Origin: Onthophagus taurus
Taxonomy: Eukaryota > Arthropoda > Insecta > Coleoptera > Scarabaeidae
Direction: 5' to 3'
Assembly: GCF_036711975.1 (NCBI RefSeq)
Contig: NW_027248941.1
Span: 2,666,001 to 2,730,000, forward strand
DNA length: 64,000 nt
Below, piece by piece: positions 9,501 to 19,352 of this stretch. The notes under the pieces were generated by a model, which worked only from the letters and a program-made list of their open reading frames with translations, was not told the DNA's origin and searched no databases. Both the position numbers and the translations under genes were made by a program. Position 1 is the stretch's first letter. Each line of letters begins with the position of its first letter.

Positions 9501-12500
9501 GTTTCTTTAGTATTTTCCTTAAAGTTAATAGTTTCCGTGTAAAAAAATAAAATATCGTGCCGTGTACTGCTATGTGCCGCCATGTTTAGCAAAAATTATT
9601 CGAAAAGTTGGCTTTGAGAACTTGTAAGTTTCATTTACGGTGAATCCTCACAATTATTGATGATTATTAATAATTTTTGACTGTTATTAAGCAAGAGTAT
9701 CAATTTTTGAATATTGTTTAAAACAACGTAATTTGAAAAAAATCAAATGTGTTATGAATTTCATCCCGTTAGAGGGCGCTAGGAAAGTTTAAGGTATGGT
9801 TGAAAATATGGTATTAGCCAGTAGTACATACATACAAAATTTCAAATTCTACGGTTTACTTATACACGAAATAAAAGATAAAATGTAAATTTTTGGTTCA
9901 ACTTTGACAGCTCATAGCTCGAAAACAAAAGAGTTGCGACCCTATGTTTATATAAAGAACATGTGTTATTTTAGCAAGTGCTACGTCCTAGTAAAGTTTC
10001 CTGATTAAAAACTGAACCACCCTGTATATATATATAGGGTACAGCATAGCTGATTACTAGAAAACCAAAAATAAATACATATATATCAAAGTAATAACCA
10101 ACAAAATAAAAATAATTAAACTTAACATTTTGATTCTTGTTCCTCAAGAAGCTTGCGCTTCAAGGTGCATTTAAACGATCTATTAGATTTCAACTGAAAA
10201 ACATCTGAAAAGCAATTATAAATTGTAGGTGCTCTGTACGCAAAGCTACCACAAAATTTAGCAGATTTATGTTTGGGAATCGTCAACAACTTCGTTTGTC
10301 TTAGATTAACATTATGTATTTGCGATCTTGGTACTAAGATACAATATAAATAATAAGGCAATTTGTAAAATATTACATTGTATAACATAACAGCTAGCAA
10401 GAGTGTACATCTAGGTTCCATTTTTAAGATAGAATATCTTATGTAATAGGGGGTAACATGTTCTCTACGATCAATCGAGTATGAAAACCTAAGTCCGCTG
10501 TTCTGAAGTATTTGAATACGATTTTTTAAAGTAGCTGATAGAAAATTGTAGTAAACGTTACTACAGTAATCAAGTTGACTTAGAATTAAGGAGTTAACAA
10601 GTCTCCATTTCAATTGTGGTGACAACAATGACTTAAATTTATATAACGATTTTAACTTATAGTAGCACACACCAATTTTCTTATTTACATGTTCCGCAAA
10701 ATTAAGATTACTGTCGACAGTAAGACCTAAGTTGTTGGTCGATTCAGAGAACGCTAAGACAGTTCCATTGAGGTGGATAGGAACCGATAAATTATTGATT
10801 GCTCTTCTGCGAATGTTGGCCGACCCGACACACATACATATATTTTTTTTCGCGTTAAGAATTAACCCAAATACAAATTCTATCGGCCTCTTCCTCAATG
10901 TATACATCATTGACTCACATTTAGACACATTAAAATGGAGCTTGTTGAGCCGACACCAATTAAATACGTTATCTAAACCAGACTGTAAGGATCGGCAGTT
11001 AAGTCGTGTACAGTTGTGAATATCTTCAGATCGTCCGCAAAGAGTAAGCATCTGGTTGAGTTAATTACCAGGGGCAAATCATTTATAAATAACAAAGGTC
11101 CCAGATTACTACCCTAGATTAGATCAATCCCCAACATATCTGATACTGTGTTGTGCCAGCTTGTGCAGAAGCGTATCATGATCGAATGCTTTTGTAAAAT
11201 TCGTGTAGATAACATCCACTTGAGCTCTAGCATCCAATGCTTTGGAAACGTAATCCGTAAAGATAAGTTAAGTTGGTCTCCACAGAGCGACCAGGAATAA
11301 ATCCATGCTGATTAACATTCAACGAAAGTTTTACTTGATTGAAAATCCTGCGATAAATCAATTGTTCGAAAAGTTTAGCAAAACAGGAGATTACCGATAT
11401 AGGTCTATAATTTCCTACATCGCCAGAGGGGCCAGATTTGTGAATCCAAACATTTGGAAATGTATTCGTCACAAGTGATAAATTAAAAATTATGTATAAT
11501 GGCATTACAAAGACATCTGGTCCCTCTGTACGTTTAGATTTAAGCTTATTTATGGCATCACCAATTTCATTCATTGAGAAGGATTCCAAGTTGAACAAAT
11601 GGAATGAGTTATTGTTGATAATGTCATCATAGAACGAAAGAGAATAATTCGACGTTGAACCATAAACGGACTTAAAATGATTTGCAAAAGCAGATGCGAT
11701 ATCTTAGAAGCAAGAGGAACTCCGTCGGAACAAAACTGACTCTGGTTAAAGTTATCCCTTTTGCTACCAATAAAATTCCAAAATGCCTTCGGATCAGCTA
11801 CAATATTATTTTCAACATCTCGTGTATAATTATTGTAAGCTATTGCAGTGTCCCGCTTGACCCTGGCCCTCAGTTCTCTGTATTTATCCAAATGGTACGA
11901 GGAATCTTTTCTGTGTTTAAAATGGAAATCCTTAGCCTTAATATCTTTTATTATACATTGATTAAAAAAATTTACGAGCCCCAACTTGCTTTTTCGGGAC
12001 ACAATCAGCTAAGATATCATATAGAATATCATAAAATACAGCAACTGCATCATACGAACTCAAAAAAGAAAAATCCGTATCAGTTAAACGTCGATATAAA
12101 AGCATGAAATCCGCATTCTTGTAGTCCTTCATGTAATGTGTTGGTAAAGTTAATTTATTTGCGGGTTTGCAAGATAATTTGATTTCTAGACAAGGGTGGT
12201 AAAGATCTTCCTCCACAAATGGCAAATCAAAAAGGCCAACATCAAGCGCAACATCTGACAAAACTAAATCCAAGGTTTTTCCCTGTACGTTTGTTATACT
12301 GTTGTGCGAGTTGCAATTGCAAAAGCTAAGAAAGTCGCCAATTACATTGTATTTCACACTGTTGACAGCAAAAAAATCAAAGCCGGACTCGTTCACCAAA
12401 GGCAAATTAAAATCACCTAAAATTATAAACTTGGCATCATGCGCCATATACAGGGTGTATCTGAATGACTGCAACAAACTTCAAGGGTGATTCTTTAGTG

Positions 12501-15500
12501 AATTTTAAGGGTACTTTGATATATAGGTAGGTTGAAAGTACAAATAGGGTCAAAAATTATGAGTTAAACATATTCCCCAAATTTCATTTTCCTAGCGTTT
12601 ATGGTTTTTGAAAAAAAAAAAAATTTTACCAAAATTTTCCGCCATTTTTGGAGGGTTGTAGCTCATCCTAACATTCCTTCACGCTATAATTTGGGTTCAA
12701 AAGAAAACCGACATTCCTTCACGCTATAATTAGTGTTTAACAACAAAACTAACCTATCCTAACATTCCTTCACGCTATAATTGGAGTTTCTTCACGCTAT
12801 AATTTGGGTTCAAAAGAAAGTCGACATTCCTTCACGCTATAATTAGGGTTCAAAAGAAAGCCGACATTCCTTCACGCTATAATTAATGTTTGTAAACAAA
12901 ACTAACCTATCCTAACATTCCTTCACGCTATAATTGGAGTTTCTTCACGCTATAATTTGGGTTCAAAAGAAAGTCGACATTCCTTCACGCTATAATTAGG
13001 GTTCAAAAGAAAGCCGACATTCCTTCACGCTATAATTAATGTTTGTAAACAAAACTAACCTATCCTAACATTCCTTCACGCTATAATTGGAGTTTCTTCA
13101 CGCTATAATATGGGTTCAAAAGAAAACCGACATTCCTTCACGCTATAATTAGGCTACCAAAACAAAACTGACCTATCCTAACATTCCTTCACGCTATAAT
13201 TGGAGTTTCTTCACGCTATAATTTGGGTTCAAAAGAAAGTCGACATTCCTTCACGCTATAATTAGGGTTTCAAAACAAAACTAACCTATCCTAACATTTC
13301 TTCACGCTATAATATGGGTTCAAAAGAAAACCGACATTCCTTCACGCTATAATAAGGCTACCAAAACAAAACTGACCTATCCTAACATTCCTTCACGCTA
13401 TAATTTGGGTTCAAAAGAATGCCGACATTCCTTCACGCTAATATTAGGGTTTCAAAACAAAACTAACCTATCCTAACATTCCTTCAGCCGAAGTCGCCCA
13501 TGGTTCATATATAATAATAATAATAAATGACTTTATTCAGACAACAATACAGGATTTACAATTATAAGTACCTTGAATAGGCGAAGTTCAGTCGAAGACT
13601 GCTTTTCAACTTAACCAAAGTAGAGTAAAAAAAAACAAAAAATGTTGAAATTAAATTGTACTGTAACACTAGAATAATTATAATTATAAAGCTGGTGCGT
13701 TGAACGGAAAAACAACAAAATTGAGAAAAAAAGAAAATAATAGTAAAAATAATATTAACAATAATAACTGAAATCAAAAGTTAAGTGCGAAGTGAGGTTA
13801 ACAGTTCTATAGTAACATAACGATGTAATCAGGCTACAACCAATAGAGCCACAAGCAACAGACGCTCACACATGTTCGACCCGGCCACCAAGTAAGAGGT
13901 TGCGATATTGTAATTTAAATCTGTTAACTTTTAAACATTGTTTAAGTGTAATAGGAAGATTATTCCAAACTTTTGTGATTTGGTACGAAAAGCATTTTTA
14001 AAAAAATTCATGTACGTGAGTAGGAGGCGTTAAAGTTCCCTTAAACCTAATGTTCAAAGTGTGTACGTCGGATCGGGTCATAATTTTGTTGTATAAGTAG
14101 GGTGGTTTCTCTAATCTAATGATTCTAAAGTACAAGCATGCAGAATGTAATACCCTTCGATGTTTCATGTTTAACCATCCCACATCCAATAGCTTATGAC
14201 CGACACTTTCTCTACGGCGAATACCAAAAATTAATCTTAAGCACGAATTTTGTACTTTCTGAATTTTCCTGGTTGCAACCAATTACAAAAATGGAGAATA
14301 TACAACATCACAATAATTGAAATGTGACAGTACAAGTAACTCACATAACATCATTTTCATCCTTTTGTTTAAAAGACGTCGGCTATTGTATATTAGTTTT
14401 AAATTAATATATAATCAAAGTACCCTTAATATTCACTAAAGAATCACCCTTGAAGTTTGTTGCAGTCATTCAGATACACCCTGTATATGTTTATTTGCAC
14501 GTTTATCATTAATTCCAATTAATATTTGATTTATGACTTACATTTTTATAAGCAGAGGCAGTAGCTTATCTAAACAAAGCATTAATTGCTGCATCCTATT
14601 CTGTATTAATGTATTTTTGGAAGCCAAGACAATGGTTCAAGTATTACAAAGCAATAACTAAAGGTTTTTTAGTATTAATATATCTTTAGAAGCCGAGGCA
14701 GCTATGCTGCTGAGGCAGTGGCTCAAGTATTACAACACAAGAAGTAAAATTTTTGTTCTGTATTAATATATCTTAGAAACCGAGGCAGCTATGCTGCTGA
14801 GGCAGTGTCTCAATTATTACAACACAATAAGTAAAGTTTTTTGTTCTATATTAATACAGGGTGTCTCACGTAACTGGTTCGTTAGAACTTTTTCATCTTG
14901 CACTATTCGTAGAGATTTGAAAATTTGGTAGCATGGGTTGTTCATTCGGAACTTTCGATCTAAAATATTTTCAAGATCCCATACTACCAAAATTTCAAAA
15001 CTGTACGAATACTGGAACCCATAAAAGTTCTAACGAACCAGTTACGTGAGACACCCCTGTATAGCTTAGAAACCGAGGCAGCTGTGCTGAAGAGGCAGTG
15101 GGTTTTTTCTTACAAAGTAATAAAATAACGTCTCTTTTCATTATTAATTTTTTTACAGGCCGAGGCATTAGCTTTGGTATTACAAAACAATAACAACCAG
15201 ATTGTCTTACACATTAATATATTTTAAGAAGCTGAGAGTTGTGTTACTGAAGTAGTAGCTCTAATATTACAAAGCAATAAGAAAAGATATATGTCATTAC
15301 AAGTCGAGGCAGTAGCTCTAATATTACACAGAAATGAAAACATGTGGTATTAATATACAGGTGTCTCAGCGAGACTGGTCATTAGACGTTTCTGGGGTTC
15401 TGGCGTTGAGAAGTATTATCAATTACGTTCTCTTCGACTAAAATATTTTCAAATTTCTAGCACTTCCGATTATACAGGAAGTCGCCACATACTTTATTTT

Positions 15501-18500
15501 TTTTAAATGAAACACCTGTATATTTTTACATATTTGGATTTGTCTGTTTTCAATGCTTATGAATAACTTTACTTTCTGCAATTTGATTCGGCCGTTCTTG
15601 AGTTATTCGAACTTTTCTGGAAAAACCTGCTCCAGCAGACATTGTTCAAAAAATCAGAGAACATTCAATTTTTGAGATATCAATTTAGGATTCAGAACAT
15701 GCTTAAGCAACATGATGGAGTATGTTTTGGTGCTAAGAACGGCTGTCTAGATCGTTTGGTCACTTTACTATGGCACGTTAACTTTTCGAAATTTTGAAGT
15801 ACTATAACTTAATTTTTTTAAATGGCACCCCTCATATTTTATTACTTAGTCGTCTTCGGCGTCTCATTTTACATATTTTTTACTCGATATGTCTTATACC
15901 TAACATTAATAGTTTGGGAAATAATTAGGGTTTTTTGAAAAATGCACACATATGGATATTTAGCCTAGTGTGCCATGGAAAACAAGCCTTCTCAATGAGT
16001 TCTTGTCAAAGACTCACTTGTTTATGTCACTTGATGGATGTGAGCTAATAATTATCTGTTAGGTCAGTTTGAATTCTCAACTTTTTATTTTGGTCAGAAA
16101 CGTCTAAAGACCGGTCTCGCTGAGACACCCTGTATCTTTAGAAGCCAATGCAGCTTTACTGCCTTTTATTCAGTACAATGTACTAAAAAAAGGTTTCTTT
16201 TCTATACTAATATGTTATAAATCTTTATACATTCTATTTCCATGGCTACATGGTAGTATTATAAGCGGCACATTCGCATTAAGAAAATAATAATGTATCC
16301 CCTAGTACCTCAAATCTTAATAACATGTTGATACAGAAAGGAAACCCTTACTTATTATTTTCTAATAAAAAAGCTACTGCCTCAGCAGCACAACTGCCTC
16401 GGCTTGTAAAAATATATTTCTTACTTAATGTTTTATTTACTTGAGCTACTGCCTCGGCAGCAAAGTTGCCTCGGCTTTTAATAATATTTGCGGTGTTATT
16501 ACAAGCTTTGATACCTTGGCTAGTATTTAGTGATATAGGAAACCTTTTGCTCAACTTTCCAATCAACCTAATGCAATTACAGACTTCTTTTTTCCATTTA
16601 GCTTCGTTTCGATACAATTTTAGACGTTTTCTTGAAATTTGAAAAGAATTTTTTGCCAAATGCTGCTTTGGCATTGCAATTCCAGACTTATTTATGCACT
16701 TAGAAGCAAAACCAAAGCTACCCCAGACTGTTTTTGGCACCATGACTCATACTCAATTAGAAGCAAAACTTTTTCACCAACTCTCCAACCACCCCAGTGC
16801 AATTTCAGACTTCCACATTTCTATATAACATCAATCTCTGGCCCAGTTCTATTTTAGACATTTTCTTGGAACTTGGACTTTGCTCAGATCGATACTAAAT
16901 GATTTTGCAATTCCAGACTTATTTACAAAGTGGGAAGCCAACTTCAGATTTTTTTTGCCCCCATGAGAAATACTCAATTGATTCATTTATCCCAATGCAA
17001 TTTCAGACTGCCCATATTTGATTTAAAGTCATCTCCACGCAATTTTAAACTTTTTCTTGCAATTTGAACATGCCCCAGTTCTATTTTAGACATTTTCTTG
17101 GAATTTGAACTCTGCCAAAAGTGTGTCTAAATGATTTTTTCGCAACGTTCTGCTTTGGCATTGCAATTTTATTTTTTTTTTTGACACCATGACTTATATA
17201 GTTGTTTTCTTCAACTCTTTATTCATACCAGTACAATTTCATACCTCCTCTTTTCCATTTAGCATCATCTTATCATAATTTTAGTCATTTTTTTGGTAAT
17301 TTAAACTCTGTCCAAAGTATGTCTAAACGATTTTTTGCCACATACTCCTTTAGTTTTTGCAATTCCAGACTTAATTATGAACTCAGAAGCAAAACCAAAG
17401 CAATTTTTTTAACACCATGACCTATAGTCAATGAAAAGCAATACTTTTTCATTACCTTTAGAATTCCCCTTTTCAATTTAGCACCATCTTAGCGCAATTT
17501 TAATCATTTTTGGAATTTGGACTTTACCCAAAAAGTGTCTAAACGATTTTTTTGTCCTTTGTATTCCAATTCCAGACTTATTTATGAAATAAAAACCGAG
17601 ACCATTAAAGAAAAATCGTTTAACGTGTTAAAAAAATTTGTTTTTAATATTAATACATTTTTCCATATTTTTATAAGGTATACTAACGGTGTCCTTGTCG
17701 ATCCTATAAACACGGCTGCAATGCAACACGCCTTAGCTACAAACCAGACTCCTTTTGCCCTCCTTCGGCCTTTAAACGGCATCCCCGTCCTAGTTAGAGT
17801 ACTTGCAGCTGGTGATAAACAGGTTTTAAATCATTAATCATTTATTTCGAAATTAATTTTTAACTCAATTTTTAACCCAATCCTTTTTTATTTAAGATGC
17901 TCGTTCCTGCAACTGCTGAAGACCTTAAAAAGCACGGCCAAATCACGATTACGGAGAAGCCTCAAGATGATCCCGATTCAACCGCGGCCGTTATTAAAAC
18001 GGATACGGAAACTAACCCCGATGGTAGCACGGTCCAAATTAAAATTCCGGTTGTTGCAACTGTAGTTCAACGTTGTGGGAAAGATGGAAATATGTGCATG
18101 GATGTTGAGAGTCCTGGGCCGAGTTCTGATACGCTCCAAGATGCTAGTTATTTAGTCAAAGCGAATCAAAATCTAGGCGATCAAGGTTTTATTAAAAAAA
18201 AATATGGGGAATTAAGTTTAATTAAAATTTGTTTGTAGGAATTAAACCCAACGAGAACACCATGGCTGTTTTAAATTCCAACGATGTCCAATTTTTCGAT
18301 TTAACCCCAAAAAACGCAAACAATTTTAATTTTGACTCAACAGTGGTTGATGTTTTTAACCAAAATCATCTTCAATTCACTGGGGAGGTTATCCAATTGG
18401 ATGAGGCTAACAATGAGTTAAATAACGAAGTTGGTTGTATTTACTCTGAAGAGATGTTTGGAAATAACGTTTTTGAGGTTATCTTTAAATTATTGCAAGA

Positions 18501-18519
18501 ATATTTAAGATCGTTGTAA
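6547..18519 (+). CDS. C2H2 zinc-finger protein, seven-exon model with one giant intron
   Basis: A probable nuclear DNA-binding transcription regulator. Exons: 6547-6626, 6731-7128, 7181-7273, 7351-7816, 17678-17822, 17897-18185, 18239-18519; all phases match and the total is 583 codons plus stop. Residues 1-154 are acidic and unstructured, starting MNENEFVVTDIDF. Six C2H2 fingers follow from about 155 to 319 (CGIC...HLPTH, CNTC...HRAIH, CEIC...HRKTH, CHLC...HIFTH, CDVC...HKLKAH, CQTC...HEQYEH) with TGEKP-like linkers such as TNERPYKC. The C-terminal 240 residues contain VDPINTAAMQHALATNQTPF, ALLRPLNGIPVLVRV and an Asn-rich acidic tail; I recognise no domain there. A polyA signal AATAAA lies at 18665. 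Joining exon 4 to exon 5 is inference: the donor is GAA|GTAGGG, and without splicing the frame stops at 7820. I do not know the orthologue. Confidence 0.75.
7817..8161 (+). other. Start of the zinc-finger gene's giant intron, or 3' UTR of a short form
   Basis: About 340 bp of unique AT-rich sequence after the stop/donor junction. No open frame and no clear AATAAA are seen. If the short isoform ending at 7820 exists, this is its 3' UTR; otherwise it is intron. Confidence 0.5.
8162..9085 (-). mobile_element. 5'-truncated non-LTR retrotransposon (LINE 1), minus strand
   Basis: The minus-strand frame from 9060 to 8401 encodes the C-terminal part of a jockey-type reverse transcriptase (DLGVLFSPGVCFAEHI..., then LVRSKLEYAVIVWDP..., then IQNKFIRYL). 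It has no endonuclease and no catalytic YADD block, so the element is 5' truncated. On the minus strand the 3' end is an (AAAT)n-type tail at about 8162-8182. It lies antisense inside the zinc-finger gene intron. Confidence 0.85.
9134..10024. mobile_element. TIR MITE, CAGGGTGGTTCAGTTTTTAAT ends
   Basis: Terminal inverted repeats begin CAGGGTGGTTCAGTTTTTAA, are flanked by TA (9132-9133 and 10025-10026) and run for at least 230 bp with mismatches. For example, GCCAAAAATTTACATTTTGT near 9262 is mirrored near 9880. No open frame of note is present. The element separates two unrelated LINE fragments. Confidence 0.85.
10100..12448 (-). mobile_element. Degraded non-LTR retrotransposon (LINE 2): endonuclease plus reverse transcriptase
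   Basis: Three minus-strand frames joined by frameshifts give, in order, the end of an apurinic endonuclease domain (FIILGDFNLP near 12410, KTLDLVLSD near 12275), a linker, and reverse transcriptase blocks (YRPISVISCFAKLFEQ, NQHGFIPGRSVETNL, then FADDLKIF at about 11020-11045 in a shifted frame). The C-terminal thumb follows (NLGLTVDSNLNFAEHV, SQLDYCSNVYYNFL) to the stop at 10122. The 5' part is cut off where the next TIR element starts at 12451. It belongs to a different family from LINE 1. It is inactive. Confidence 0.88.
12666..13490 (+). repeat. Minisatellite built on TTCCTTCACGCTATAATT
   Basis: About twenty copies of TTCACGCTATAAT are spaced by variable linkers (GGGTTCAAAAGAAAGCCGAC, AACAAAACTAACCTATCC). 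They form higher-order units: the linker ACTAACCTATCC or ACTGACCTATCC recurs at about 12748, 12901, 13054, 13167, 13280, 13371 and 13462. Confidence 0.9.
13513..14330 (-). mobile_element. LINE 3 fragment (3' end of reverse transcriptase), minus strand
   Basis: The minus-strand frame 14282-13998 encodes a typical jockey-like RT tail (QKVQNSCLRLIFGIRRRESV, then LLDVGWLNMKHRRVLHSACL). A shifted frame continues it towards about 13860. The minus-strand 3' end carries an AT-rich (TTA)n tail at about 13505-13530. It differs from LINE 1 and LINE 2 and is inserted in the TIR element around it. Confidence 0.75.
14486..14856 (+). repeat. Satellite block 3 (in zinc-finger gene intron)
   Basis: Three to four monomers with cores such as GAGGCAGCTATGCTGCTGAG, in the forward orientation, ending at TATTAATA where the next MITE is inserted. 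Confidence 0.75.
14857..15059. mobile_element. Short MITE (203 bp), CAGGGTGTCTCACGTAACTG ends
   Basis: Inverted repeats of about 40 bp (CAGGGTGTCTCACGTAACTGGTTCG; one extra C at the right end) are flanked by TA at 14855-14856 and 15060-15061. A second inverted pair (GAAAATTTGGTAGCATGGGT and its partner) makes most of the element self-complementary. Confidence 0.85.
15062..15357 (+). repeat. Satellite block 4
   Basis: Three decayed monomers with CCGAGGCAGCTGTGCTGAAG and GTCGAGGCAGTAGCTC cores, ending in TATTAATATA at the next element's TA target. Confidence 0.7.
15358..16132. mobile_element. TIR element, CAGGTGTCTCAGCGAGACTGG ends
   Basis: Termini CAGGTGTCTCAGCGAGACTG (left, one G short) and its complement are flanked by TA at 15356-15357 and 16133-16134. 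There is no open frame over about 60 codons and no internal symmetry as strong as in the fold-back elements. The terminal CAGGGTGTCTC is shared with the 203-bp MITE at 14857, so the two may be related. Confidence 0.8.
16135..16495 (-). repeat. Satellite block 5, mainly reverse orientation
   Basis: Satellite text runs mostly on the opposite strand relative to 1-3940: TAATAAAAAAGCTACTGCCT followed by CAGCAGCACAACTGCCTCGG. The switch in orientation relative to block 4 lies across the TIR element. Confidence 0.7.
16560..17600 (+). repeat. Degenerate ~200-255-bp tandem repeat
   Basis: TTGCAATTCCAGACTTATTT and variants recur near 16673, 16898, 17153, 17355 and 17568. They go with ACCATGAC, AGAAGCAAAACCAAAGC and CATTTTCTTGGAATTTGAAC. 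About five diverged copies lie just before exon 5 of the zinc-finger gene. No coding potential is shared between copies. Confidence 0.75.
17678..18519 (+). CDS. C-terminal exons 5-7 of the zinc-finger gene
   Basis: Given separately because its link to the zinc fingers is inferred. The three exons have good acceptors (TTTTATAAG, TTATTTAAG, TTTGTAG) and donors (CAG|GTTTTA, CAAG|GTTTTA), and they join in phase. They encode a coding-looking protein segment (LLRPLNGIPVLVRVLAAGDK, then MLVPATAEDLKKHGQITIT). The first exon needs two bases of a codon from upstream and has no start codon of its own. That fits exon 4 of the zinc-finger frame ending at 7816, and the joined codon reads Lys. The alternative is a separate gene whose first exons I could not find in the repeat-filled 9.9 kb. 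Confidence 0.7.
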
Positions 18520-19352
18520 AAATGTTTTATTGGGGGATCTTTTTGTAGATTTTGGATAAGCCAAGTGTCGTCGAATCAGATAACGCTTTGTATAATGGAA
18601 GCTTTTAGGGTTTATTTGTTGATTGGAGTTTAGCAATTAAGGTTAATGTATTTAATTGGATTCGAATAAAAATGTTTTTATTTTTATTTTAAATTTTTAT
18701 TTTGTTTCCTATGATAGGAACTAAAATTCTCTGTGGATCAGTCTTATAATTAAACAAAAATAATTAAAAAAAAAATTACCAACTAAAAACAATTAAAATT
18801 AAATTACGTTTTTATCATCACCTAAGTACAACATGAGAAAAGAAAGTATAAATTAATTAATTTTAATTAAAATCGGATAAAATGTACAAAGTATTTACAG
18901 GACGTCGCGTTTTGTGGAAAATTTTATTTTTTTTTTATGTTAATCGGATTCAAAAACAAGGACGGAGTGAAAATTTAATTAATTAATTCCCACCCAACAC
19001 GACTTAATTAATTAATTTATGTACAAAAATCAATTTAACATTTTTTGAGCAATCAAAAAATCGTTTTTGAGAAAAACACTTGGCTAAATCTAAAAATCAC
19101 TAGTTAATTAATTAATTATTAAATCTTTAATTTAATTATTTACAAATCGCGAGATCAAAATTCATCTCCCTTTTAATTTTATTTTTAATTTTACACTTTT
19201 TTAACGAATTAAATATAAATAAGTCAATAATTTCTTTGGTGATTTTTTCTTTTTTATTAAAAACAAACAAAAAAAAATTAATTTCGGAACAATTAAAAAA
19301 GAGATTTTATATTTCATTAAAGGAGACAAAAAAAATAATCTTATACGAATCG
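18520..19352. other. Convergent 3' region
   Basis: Holds the 3' UTR of the zinc-finger gene (AATAAA at 18665-18670) and that of the opposing BICRA homologue, whose minus-strand signal could be the TTTATT at about 19252. Very AT-rich, with repeated TTAATTAATTAA; no other gene is seen. Confidence 0.6.

Larger units (their letters stand above)
12451..14483. mobile_element. Large TIR element carrying a minisatellite and a LINE fragment
   Basis: Ends are CAGGGTGTATCTGAATGACT and its complement, flanked by TA (12449-12450 and 14484-14485). The inverted repeats cover at least 80 bp, including AAGGGTACTTTGATATATA. No transposase is seen. The interior holds a TTCCTTCACGCTATAATT array (12666-13490) and a LINE tail (13513-14330). 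The element at 22677-23778 is a second member of the family with the same termini but a different interior. Confidence 0.85.

Noticed and set aside
13562-13777. 71-codon hydrophobic minus-strand frame
   Set aside because: AT-rich tail of LINE 3; hydrophobicity follows from base composition.
16348-16743. 131-codon minus-strand frame
   Set aside because: It runs through satellite and degenerate repeat; the peptide includes translated satellite cores (AAEAVA twice).
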